Assembly: GCA_037893225.1 (NCBI GenBank)
Contig: JAZGUH010000713.1
Location: 434,001 to 498,000 of the forward strand
Length of the DNA stretch: 64,000 nucleotides
Source: Hippasteria phrygiana
Lineage: Eukaryota; Echinodermata; Asteroidea; Valvatida; Goniasteridae
Direction of reading: 5' to 3'
Shown here: positions 1 to 12,000 of the stretch, piece after piece
Position numbering within the stretch: the first letter of the stretch is position 1
How the letters are laid out: every line of letters starts with the position of its first letter
Notes under the pieces: generated by a model
Databases searched by the model: none
What the model was told of the DNA's origin: nothing
The model's input: only the letters and a program-made list of their open reading frames with translations
Program-made: the position numbers and the translations under genes

Positions 1-130
1 GCTTTTTGTTTGTTTGTTTGTTTGTTTTTTTGGGGGTTGCGTTTTTTTAAAAGATAACTGCCCGTGCTCTTCAACAAATACGATTTTTTTTTTCTTCCAG
101 TACTTTCTTCTTACATGTTTTATTTTACAT

Positions 131-290
131 TTTCAAAGTGAACAAAGAAACTGGCAGGAGCAGGACTCGAACCTGCGACCTCAGGGTTACCGTACCGGCG
201 TTTTTGAGCTATCTTGCCCTATGTTGGCGGTCTCCCAAATTGTCAGTATCTTTGTTTGGGTGGGCGCTAGTCAGAAGTCATAAATGTTTT
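131..290 (-). repeat. tRNA-derived SINE copy
   Basis: Plus-strand text runs TTTTCAAAGTGAACAAAGAA, ACTGGCAGGAGC, then the complement of a tRNA T-arm (GGTTCGAA...) and D-arm, and ends with a conserved flank (CTCCCAAATTGTCAGTATCTT). The element is therefore on the minus strand. The tRNA-like part is damaged at its D-arm, so it is not a functional tRNA gene. Confidence 0.7.
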
Positions 291-548
291 ATTTTAATGA
301 AAAAACCTACTATTTTATATTCTGTGCATCTGTATCCCTCTAAAAAGCCTTTTATTCTTGCTGGCATGCTCCAATTATTGTCGGGTAACAAATTTGATAA
401 TTAAAATATAATTTTCCAATAACAAAACGTGGGTGGGTTTTAATCATTTCATGTCTCATTAAAAGTAAATTACTTTCGAGTCACTAGAAAAATAGCAATT
501 TAAAAAAATAAATTAGTTTTAATAGGGTTTTTTTGGGTGGGGTGGGGG

Positions 549-1178
549 CGTTTTTAATAAGAATCATTGAATGTCAGGAAAACTTTGACCTCCCGTTGGA
601 GTTTGTGACTCAAAAGTTGAACAAACTGTTCGTGCTGGCACGAGCTGGCACGGCGCATTGTGTAGTTCGAGTCCCTGGACAATATTGCAGCAGGAATGAT
701 CAATAAGCCTCAGGCCCCCCCACCCCCCCCCCCCCCCCAAAAAAAGTTCTGCTTCCTGGTACTCTACCTACCCTATTTTAATGGCCCCAACCCTAATTTT
801 TTTCGGGAACAAAGTTAAACAAATTTTTTAAAATAAAAAAATGCTGTAAATACTACAATTAAACCTTGACTACACATAGACACCTACATATGCTCAGCAC
901 ACAAAAAAATGCGAAAAAAGATGTTTAAAATCCCTACCTACCTAGCCTATTTTCAAATGCCTTAGTTGTGAAATAGACCTATATTGTTATTCGGATTACT
1001 TGGCAAAGGAAAAGTTGAAAAAATCAAACTCCGGTTTGAGTTAAGATCTCATCTGTAGCTCATCTGAAATGCACGCAGGATTATTATAATATTTTTTTTT
1101 GGGGGGGGGGGGTGGTTTTTAATCAGAATCATTGAATGTCAGGAAAACTTTGACCTCCCGTTGGAGTTTGTGACTCAA
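549..1178. repeat. Direct repeat of about 64 bp, 566 bp apart
   Basis: The block GAATCATTGAATGTCAGGAA ... GTTGGAGTTTGTGACTCAA occurs at 549-612 and again at 1115-1178, differing at one or two positions. Both follow a T-run and G-rich tract. Confidence 0.8.
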
Positions 1179-3021
1179 CATTTTTTTGGGGGGGGGGGGG
1201 GGGGGGGAGGGGAGGAAGGTTCACCCTTAAAATTTGTTTTTCAAAACTTGCTTTGTTTGTTGTGTGGAAATTGTCAGTGTATGAAACGACAGGTCAATGT
1301 CACAATGTATAATATGAATGCTTGTTTATATATTTCTGAATCGGGAGGTCAGTTTTGTGGAATTGTAACCCTTCACCTTTCTTTTCAACCCACCCCTCCC
1401 CCCCCCCGCCCCCCCCGCCCCCCCCGCCCCCCCGCCCCCAAAATGGTGGATTTCCCACCTCCACCTGCAGATGTACCCCAGATGAGGTTACCCATGTTTA
1501 TTTTTAGATTTCAGTCCATCTACCTGTGCATCTACAACAAATAGCCAGCAAAAAAGTTTGTCTACCTGGGGATTAATCAAATCAAAGAATTATTATAGTG
1601 GGTCAGTTCAACAATTAACCACACCCGAAGGTTCGTGTGTAGCCATTAGCCAACAGCTGACCCACCTACAACAAATTGACTGACCTATCTTGCCTTTTTT
1701 TTGTCAGTGTAACAGTTGTTTACCCAACCCAGGCCAGAAGTTTGTAAACACTGTGTTCTGCTACGTGGTTCTTCACATCAGCAACAACAAAATAACCAGT
1801 GTTGCATGGCAGCCTAACTTGGAAGCCTCCCCCGCAAAAATAATAGCATTTTTTTCGCAGATGGTGATCTATGAAGGGCTTGCAGCTGTTTACAAGAACA
1901 CAAAAAGAACCCCCCCCCCTCCGAAAAAAAAACGAAAATAAAACAAATCCTACACTTTTGCTAACCAGCATGATGTGTGTTGATGGATTGTAAAAACCAG
2001 CACACACCCATTGGCTATTAAACCCCAATAAAAACAAATCTAGGGGAACACTTTAAACACTTTAAACAATTTAATGAGTTTGCTAAAAAGCTTGATAAAA
2101 GTCAACAGTGCCCATACAGTCATGATTGCATACGCAGCTTTTAATGTGCGTGGTGCATTTAAGCAAAACTCTCTGTGTCCTTTTATTGGAAGACAAAAAT
2201 ACAATGCAAACTTGCATCTATAATGCATTTATAACCCAAGCAACTGAACAGACTGACATGATATAGCTTGAAGAATAAATTAGTTTAGTATGGAAGACTC
2301 ACGGCCACTTTCAATGCACTGTCACTTCCTGTTGACTCCCTTTTAAACGTTGTAATTGGCAAAGTAAAGTACATGACAAAATCACACACAAATCGCTAAC
2401 AATGACATTCACCATTAGGCCATTAGGTCATCGTGCACAATCACCTATGTAAACACACATTCTGGGGGGCCGTTTCTAGGACAAGTTCATACAAATACTG
2501 CTGCATGACAGAAATTGCAATGCTTCTGAAAATTGGTACGATTATAAACGGAAGTGAAATGGAGTGTGTTGTTCGTGGGAGTTTTAGTGACAGACGGATG
2601 TCACATGAGACCCCAAAATTATGTAAAACTTAGAATGATTGAAATATTGTTTGACTTGTGCCATACGTGTGCTTGTAGAACTTCCCAATATTTTGAAGTT
2701 GGCACTGCCTTATGTCATTCCATGGAGGATTCCTCTATGGTAATTCATAGAGCGACTGAGTGAGAAAATATTTGTAAGCCAGCCAAATGTAGCGCTATGC
2801 AAAAATCATGAAAATGAGCTGATCCATGGATCCATGACATGCTATAAAAACAGATCTTTTCTGCATTTAGCAATTTATATTAATCTGTGAAATTACCTTA
2901 ACAACCCCCCCCCCCCCCACCCACCACCCCTGACATATTTGACTTTAGGTTGACAGGGTCTCCTTTGTAAAATACATGTTCATATAATATGAAATGTTCT
3001 ATTGTTTCGTTTTCTTTCTAG

Positions 3022-6000
3022 TGAAGAAAAACTGGGACTATACAACGATGCTGATTTGGTTGTTTCCATGCCAACCGGCACTAACATCACGGATTTCAAG
3101 TGGCTGTCAGTCTGGTGCAAAACTGCTGGAGTAAGTAGTTGATGTGTGTTCATGCAACACGCGGTTGGTGTCGGAGTGCATCTTGGGCCTGACTTCTCAC
3201 CCAATACAAGAAAGATCAGTCGTCAATGAACTTCTTTTTTTTTCTTCTTTTTTCATCAAACAAACCACAAGGTAAACTGAATAGGCAAATTTGAATATAT
3301 TTTCAAAGTGAACAAAGAAAACTGGCAGGAGCGGGATTCGAACCTTTGACCTCTGGAATACCGTACCAGTGCTCTACCAACTGAGTTATCTTGCCCTATG
3401 TTGGCGGTCTCCCAAATTGTCAGTATCTTTGTTCGGAGGGCGCTAGTCAGAAGTCATAAACCCATAAGTCATAAAGCCATTTCCCTTGTGGTTTGTTTGA
3501 CGCAACATTTCTTTTACATTTGGGGCTTTTTTATGGCCCAGTGGTCAAACTACAGTGGTCAAACTACTCTGAAAGCAGTATAGATTTTGTTGTTACTGCT
3601 AAAGGCCAAAGGGAGGGGGGGGGGGGGTAAACCCTTTAATCCACCCCCTCCCTCCCCAAACACACCCATGTTTGTATAAACACCTTCAATCGTGCACCTC
3701 TTATTGTCCCTCTTTTATTTGTACTTTAACTTTTTCGGAAGGCCTCCCATATGTTTTGTACATGATTTTCAATCGTGGACCTTGACTCAATCGTGGACCT
3801 TGACTCAATCGTGGACCCTATTGTCCTCTTTGTTAAAGGTCCACGGTTTGAATAGCTATACAAACTCACCCATCCTCACATATGTACCCATACTGGGTAC
3901 CTGTATTGTGGACTTTACTTTCCTTCTTTTATTCTACTTTGTCCCTATTGAAATTTCAAAACCCATAGCTTTAACTTTGTGGGGTACCTCGATTTCTAAA
4001 GACTCCCTCGTGGGGTACCAATGTCCCCATTGTTACCCTTTCTTCCCGGTACCCCGTAAGGAGACTAATGTAAGAACAATTAGGTGTGTAAAGTAAACAC
4101 CTTCAATCGGGGACCTCCTATTGTCGTCCTATTGTTCATAACTTGTTGGTAAGGACCCTCATTGGTTTTGTACACGATTTTCAAACGGGGACCTTCCTCA
4201 ACCGGGGACCCTATTGTCCTCTATTGTTAAAGGTCCCTTATTGAATGCAAAAACAAACTCGCACACAGATCCACCACTGATTAGCAGGCATTCACAGTTT
4301 TGTTTCTTTCTTTTTTCTCCAAACCAGGCAAATTTTGGAAATGTGTCGATCCCTGTTGACTTTGTGCTCCCGTCCGCGCATGACCTGGGGCCCCTTGTGG
4401 GCGTGGCACATGGCGTCAATGCTGACAAGGTCACGATCCTGGATGCTAACACGCTACGCTTTGAGAATCTGGTATATGACGGCAACGGACCAGGTAAGTC
4501 ATCTGGGGCCAATTTCATAAAGCTGTTAAGCACAAAAATTTGCTTAGCATGCAAATGCTTCCTTGATAAAAACTGGATAACCAACCAGATTTCCATGTGT
4601 GGAATATTGCTTTTGACTGGTATTCAGCTGTTGTTTGCTTAGCATGAAAATTACATGGAATTTTTGCTGGTAACCTGTTTTTTATTAAGCAAGACATTTT
4701 CATGCTAAGCACATTTTTGTGCTTAACAGCTTTATGACATTGGCCCCTGGTGTGTTGAATCATGGAGGCCTACCTCCATGGTTGAATTCATCAATCTACA
4801 TTATGTTGTGTTGGATAGTATACAATGTGCGATGGTAAGAATAATTTCATGAGGTGACAGATTGAATGTTCCATTCCACTCGGCTTCACCTCGTGGAATG
4901 GGACATTCTATCTGTCACCTCATGAAATTATTCTTACCATTGCACGAATGTGAAACATTCATTATTTGTTTTATACAACGCCTGAATAAATCAGACAGAT
5001 TGCATGCATGGATTTCTTTGTGTAAGTTACAACGTGCCGTTTACCTTCTCAGTCCCGCATAAAACCGCGACAAAAAATTGTCGAGTTCCGAATCAGTTAA
5101 AGCTTCAATTGTTGTTCCTGCGTGTCTTGCAAATTCATCTAATCGTTTCACTGCATATTTGATTTGTCTCTTTGTATTTGGAGCGTCAGCATCACCTACG
5201 AGTTCCAATATTTCGTCGTCTGTTAGGAGAACCATGGGAGAACAAACCGCGGCAGTTGTGTGAATGACAGCCCTGTTGTAGCGCCACTATAGTGACCGTG
5301 AAATTAGGGAAGTTCTTTTGGTTTCCTTCAATGCGCGCGCACCGTTTGATAGAACCATGTGATAGAACGTTTTGGGCGGTGCGGGTTCGCGTCGTGTGAT
5401 GGGTCGAATAATTCAATGCACGTGATCGACGATCCACCAATCGGATGGCTGTGATTTATTCAGGTGTTGTATAATACATCATGTCATCCGTACACTGACC
5501 ATGCAACATGCATATTTTAAAACAAATTTCCAATGCATGGAAACTTACAAAACTCAGTAGGTCTTGAATCGTCTTCTCTGTTATTAAAACTACCAGGACA
5601 TTTATGAAAGAGTTGTATACTATCCCTATACTGTTCACAAGTAATTTCGTCTTAAAAACGACGATTTATATCTAGGCCTACTATTTTTATTTGCTATTGA
5701 AAACAATATTCCCAGACGGTAGCTTAAGTTCATCTGACTGCTTCTTATTATTAAGACAAACTTTTATATAGGATTGTTCAGAAATAAATATGTACGTGGT
5801 CAAAAACTTCTACAAATAGTTGAGTAGTAGGCTCGTCATTAAAGAACTTACTCTAGATGTATTGACCAATCAAGTTTGTTGCACTCAAACTTTTTATCAC
5901 TACTTTTATTTCATTCACACGTCATGGGGCGTTGCTTAATGATCGGTCTGTGCCGTGACAGAAGGCAATACCCCTGTTGCACACAGAGCCGATATGCTTA

Positions 6001-9000
6001 GGACAGAATTTCCCAATGAGGGCCGCTTGCAGAGTGCAATCGGGATGCCGATAGAAGCGAAATTGGGACAGCGAAAATGAGTTAAACGAGACGAAAATTC
6101 TATTTTGCAACAGGCAGACGAAACCTGGCTACCCTTCAGGTATCAGCCATAACAATAATATTTTTATCTCCAGGTGGAAAGTCTTTACTGGATGTTTTCG
6201 GGAAAGTAGAAATCCTGTCTTTATCTCTTGGTTTTTGTGGTGTTTCTTTTTTTCGCCATGGGCAAATTGATGTTCAGATGCCTACTTCTGGGCCGGAGAA
6301 ACAGAAATACCAGATGAGTTTGGATTTGCCTTGACTTGGCAAGACGGGTGAGTGCATTGTAGTGTGGAGTATGAAAGTCAAATTGATTTGTCAGCATGGT
6401 TGGGATGCTTCAAATGGAATTCGGGATTATAAAAAATGGAAAATGCATAGTTTTGAAAAGAAAAAAATGACATTACTAGAACAAAAATCAACAAAATAAG
6501 CTGGCTTTTAGCAAGTTCTTTCTCAAAGTCCAAAACAAAAATTTGAATTTACATTTCCTGGAATCGTTGTTATCAAGGAGTTGATATGCGTAAGTATATG
6601 TTGACCTCTTGAATACGGACGACGGCCATGGCCGCAGTTTGTAAAAGACCACCTGACCAATTGATGTCCTCTATACATGCAGGAATTATGCACGTACTCA
6701 ATCCATTGTTGCTATTGTTTGCGTTACGCTTGGCTGCATTCCCAACATGACACCCTTTAATAAGAGCTGGACAAAAGGGGTTAAAAAGTTGCTTTTAAAA
6801 TCTTTCAGATTCTTTGCTTTTTGCATTTTACACAACTTGAAATTGTAAGCCCTTTCCCCCCCTCTCATGTGAATAACAATTCCCGATTCCAGCAACAACC
6901 AAGTTATACCCCGTGCATTCACCGGTGAGAACTTCATTGTCCGAATCCCCCTGCCGCGGACCATCTACGATGTCACGTATGTGGGCCTGTGGTGTCACCA
7001 AGCGAAGCAGGACTTTGGCCACATCAAGATTAACGCATCGGCACTCGATGTTCCAGCATTCATCGGTACCAATGGCATGGATTACCACGGGCAGCTGATT
7101 GGAGAGTTCTTCAGTCTCGCCCACGGGGTGCAAGGGACAGTCTTTGCAGTGGATCAGTCTCAGATTATGGTGCGGGAGTTCACATATGATGGCACGGCGC
7201 CAGGTACGGAGGAAGATCAGACTGATGTAGTTATTATAAGACTTTGTCTTTCTCAAAGGTCAAAGGTTATTCGGGATAAAATTGCTGACGTGATGTCGTG
7301 CCATGTTACGCGAACGCCCATTCTGATTGAATTTAACACGCGCGCGTTGTGCGACCACCTTGCGCGTTAGGGCACGCGGGTCATTCGGGATAAAATACCG
7401 AACTGGCTTATTGATGTATTAGTAGCACTGTATCATCTCAAAAGAAATCTAGAAATCTTTCCCTACCCTCTACCCTTCCACCAGCCTCCAAAAAAACACC
7501 CTAATACAGGTGGTGCCAGATCATACAGACCTGGTCCCCCCCCCAAAAAAAAAACATTATAATGACTAGAATGCAGCTTAACCAACCCTCTTTAAAAGAA
7601 TTTAAAGTTTCACAGAAATCCAAAGTAGAAAAAAATTCTTAATGTTTAAATGCACAAGAACAAAAATAGTTGTATTTTACTATTTTATCAGGACTGAGGA
7701 AAGAAAAAGTAATAGGACATTCCCCCAACCACCTAAAAATACGGATTTCTTTCTGCGACATTTTCTTTTCGTGCCCATTCACACGTACAGCATAAGTTTA
7801 GTACAAGGCTCCAGACGTCAAAGTGTAGCATTCAATATTCTCACAATTTTTTTTTTTTTTTTTATTTCTTTAAACCAACGAGAAATATTCTGCCTCATTC
7901 TTCCCACAGGGAAAAACCAGCATTTTCCCAGGAGAGGTATCAAATGCCATAAAATCAGTGTAAAAATAATCTGTGTTTGTATAAATGGTCTAATTGTTGG
8001 AGCAAGACCAGGCAGGTTTTCATCAACCCGTTCTGTGAAAGTTTGTGTAGAATTCTAATTATTTCTTTCCATGTTGTGATTTTATTTTATTCTAGATGCC
8101 TTCCTTTGGGTGGGAACAACCGACCTACCTAGCTGGGAGGGAACAGCAATTTACCATGATGCTACGTAAGGATTAAAACCATCATTGTCTCATGCAGTCT
8201 GGTCTCGGTCCTTGGTCTTGGTATTTGTCAGTTACGGTCTTGACTTTGAGACCAATTATTATTTACCAATTTTGCAATGAAATAATTGAGGGTTGCTGGT
8301 TGCGCACTTGCTGTCATTAAACTTGAAGTATATGTCATGTAGACATCTGATAACCGTTTGAATTTACCAGTTTCTTTTTAGAAGCTGGTGCCAAGATGAA
8401 TTCTACTGTGCGAATTTTGCCCATTTATTTTATGTCAATAAAAATGTTTTTACACATCGTGTACTTTCTTGAGCAGGTTGTGGGGGTCATAGTACGGCTG
8501 TACCAACCTCTAGAAATAATTTGTTGACTTAGGGGTCAGTTCACAAGTGTAGTTGCCTAGCAAGGGATTTCTTTGGCTTGACATTGTTTAATCACCCCTG
8601 AATCTTATCAGTTAATAAATAAGCACTGCTTTTTTATTTGGTCCATGAATTCTGGATAGTGCTTGTGTTGTTTATGTTTTTTTAAGTACTTCATAAATCG
8701 GTCTTCGTTTTTAGTACTCAGGCTGTGTGTGATTAATGACAATTTCTCAGTTGCTAGATTTTAGGACAAGTTCTTGCTCTGAAACGTTGAATCATAGTCA
8801 TCTCCATTGAGTCAGAGTGAAAATGCTGATTCATGTAGGCTGAAGTTGAGTCATGAATCAGAGTCACAAGTCTTTTACGAAAAAACAAATTAAATAATGG
8901 TTTTGCTGAATAATTTTATTTGAACGTCCAAAAACATGCCTGCAAGCACAGATATACTCCATTTCAGGCTTGTTTTCCATTTAAACATAGCTACCAGTAG

Positions 9001-12000
9001 ACGAATATAAGCCCCGCCCCCTTTCATGTATTGATCAATCACAGCTAGCGCTGCGACTGTGGTGCGACAAAAGTCCCACATAGTGTACCACAGGGGATTG
9101 GTCAATACGAATCAATACTATTAATTGATTTCTTATTGAAGGTTTATATGAATAACATATACTGAATTTTTGGTTCCTCCCCCTTGCAACAGGCAAGAGA
9201 AATTGGGTGCATATGAAAACGGTGTCATCGTTGCTAAGCTTCCAGAAGGAAAAAATATCACAGACTACAACTGGCTGTCGGTCTGGTGCCGCAATTTCCG
9301 GGTATGTAAAGCTGTGTCCTAATGAGGCCTTTGCCACACGAGGTAACTTTCATATTACTTGTAGGCAACTAACAACTGCTGCAGGCTATTAATGCTTGGA
9401 TAGCACAAAGGCCTTTTCACACTACGACAAATCTCTGTGTTGTACCTGGGTCCGACACGTGTTGACTTTCCACCCTACAACATTTTCAACACGGCACTGA
9501 CCCGTGTAGAGCGCTCAACCCGGGTTGAAAGTCAACCCTGCTCGGGAGGTGGGTTGAGAGCTCATCTTGACCCGTGTAGAGAAGTTCGACTCGTGTTGAA
9601 AACACCTCTGGGTGGAATTCGACCCGTGTAACCGCGTTGAGTTGTGTGAAAAGGTAGCGTAATTAAGAGTTTTTTCTGTGTATTGACATTCATAAGAGAA
9701 ACTGTGAAAAATTTGAAATTCGTCAAACAATCCACAAGGGAAACTGACTAGGTAAATTTGAATACATTTTCAAAGTGAACAAAGAAACTGGCACGAGCGG
9801 GATTCGAACCTGCGACCTCCGGTACGGTAACCCGGAGGTCGCAGGTTCGAATCCTGCTCGTGCCAGTTTCTTTGTTCACTTTGAAAACAAATTGAAATGT
9901 TTGTTCTTTTGGGAGATCACCTGGAACTGATTGCCCCATGTAAAATAACCCTAATGTCCACAGCCCCCGAATTACGTTATTTTTACTCTAGTAAGTCTTC
10001 TTATGAGTCAGTATTGTTTTTTATTGAATTATATTTTGTTGTATTCATTTAATTTTTGAAAGGCAATCATGAAAAATGTTCCTCGATTTTTACATGAAAC
10101 ACAGGTCAACTTTGGCTATCTGAACATCTCGGCTGATTTGAAGCTGCCAAGCAAGGAAGACATAGGTCCTCTTCCGACTTTTGCTCATGGAGTCAAAGCT
10201 GACCACGTCTTCATCTTGGATTCCAAGACATTCCTTTTTGTTAATTTCTTTTACGATGGCACTGGACCGGGTAAGTGTATATGACTAAATCCAGGTTTCT
10301 ATCGTCGTTATCACAAGGAAAGTGACAGAGATACTTGGCATGGTTGGACTAAGTTCAACTTTGCCGACTCTCATTGATACCTGTCTGGTACACATCCTGG
10401 CATACCAAGCATTCAACAATGTCCCTTTCTGCTAAAGTGCCACAAATTTAACCCATTTTATCCTTTTGACTAGGAAATATGACGATAAATGTCAGTGGGG
10501 AATGTATAATGTCATTGAAAAATAATCGAATAACGTAAGACTTCGATCAACTGTCCGAAACGCAGTCTTGTTGACTTGACTTGTGGACTTGGACTCGAGT
10601 CAGACTCGAGTCGCAATTTTTTTGACTTGAGACTTGACTTGAAAAAACATGACTTGTGACTCGACTTGACTTTTGGGCCTAGGCACATACCAGTTGAAAA
10701 AAAATGCCAAGCCTACAGTGCATAGCGAGCTAGGTGTATGTTCGTATGCGGGGCTGCAACACTGGATGACTACATGGAGAATCGTCAAGACCGGGCACGC
10801 ATGGTTGATTTTGTACAGTGCATACGTGTCAGCCAAAAGTCATTTGGTCATTGGAATTTGAATTTACTATGTGCAACAATTGACTTGAGACTTCGTACTT
10901 GACTTGAAAAAAATTGACTCGGGACTTGACTTGACTTGGAAAAATTGACTTGACTTATGAACATTTGACTTGTGACTTGACTTGACTTGAGAAAAAAATG
11001 ACTTACAACACTGCGGAAATGTTGTAACACCACAAAATGTCATTTTTTACCCTGGTCTGGAGCAGGTTCGGGTTCAACCCAAGGTGAAAGAAATATCTTG
11101 TTTTCCTTTGAAAAGATTTCTTTTGAGCTGAGAGAAAAAACAACAAAAAAACAGGTTTTTTTCTATTGTTGGTGTTGGAATTAAATTTCATGTGCTAAAA
11201 ATCATTTTAACAGATTCCACATACTAGCTGTAAGAGATGGATTCAGTATTTTAATTTTGACAGCAAGTTTGAAACTCTTCTTGTTCAACATTTTTCAGAT
11301 ACTTTCTTTTGGGTCGGCAAGACAATAAGGCCTGATGGAGATGGTTACGCCCTTAAGTGGACTCCAGGGTATGTAGAGGAACAGGTCTTGTTGGGGGAAC
11401 AAACCAACTTTTTTTAAACAGAGAATTCACATATCGTAACTCTTAAATATCTGATTTCTTGTTATATCCTGAGGAGCATAAATACTGCTCTTCCTTTAAG
11501 CCCTATCAAGTCGGTTATTTACACAAGCGCCGGGGTGCCAGAGCGGCCTGTGCAGCCAAGCTAAACAGACACAAGAGGCTTGTGCAGCCAAGCATAACAT
11601 ACACAATAATCCAACAATGGATTGAAAATGCAGAGAATGGCGTGTATAGACGTCATCCGGTCTGGTGGCACTAATTTGTTTGCGGCTTCAAAGGGTATTA
11701 ACCTCTTGAATATGGACGATGGCCGTAGCCACGGTTTGAAAAGACCACCTGGCCAGTTGACATCTATAGGCGCATTCCTGTGCATACTCAATTTATGTTT
11801 CAACTATATTGTTCTTGAATAGGATTGTAATGAATAGATGAAGCTTTTTCAAACAAAGCTTTCATTCACATGAAAGGGGGGGGGGGGGCTCCAAGTGCGA
11901 TGAATAGGACCACTCTATTCAATGTGGTGCCTATTGTTTGTGTTTACGCTTGACTGCACACAGCTCTGATCTTGGCGTAACAGCCGGATACAAGGGGTCG

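Larger units (their letters stand above)
1..3021. other. Intron of gene 1 (left edge), no exon recognised
   Basis: No DM13-type exon was found before 3022, so this is taken as intron. Contents: the SINE at 131, a duplicated 64-bp segment (549-612 and 1115-1178), poly(C) at 716-738, poly(G) at 1100 and 1187-1207, a C/G-rich block at 1386-1438 and poly(C) at 2905-2918. The open frames here are low-complexity or lack family resemblance. Confidence 0.6.
4813..5625. mobile_element. Candidate DNA transposon carrying the 5053-5235 exon and a hairpin
   Basis: A perfect 13-bp inverted repeat (GGATAGTATACAA at 4813; complement at 5613-5625) bounds about 0.8 kb in the intron between exons 4328 and 6278 of gene 1. 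Inside lie a long hairpin at 4833-4940 and the antisense exon. No clear target-site duplication was seen, and 13 bp is short, so the boundaries are tentative. Confidence 0.35.

Noticed and set aside
3326..3400. tRNA gene on the minus strand
   Set aside because: The T-arm and D-arm are recognisable, but stems have mismatches, the anticodon loop lacks U33, and near-identical copies with extra flanks recur across the window. It is a SINE head.
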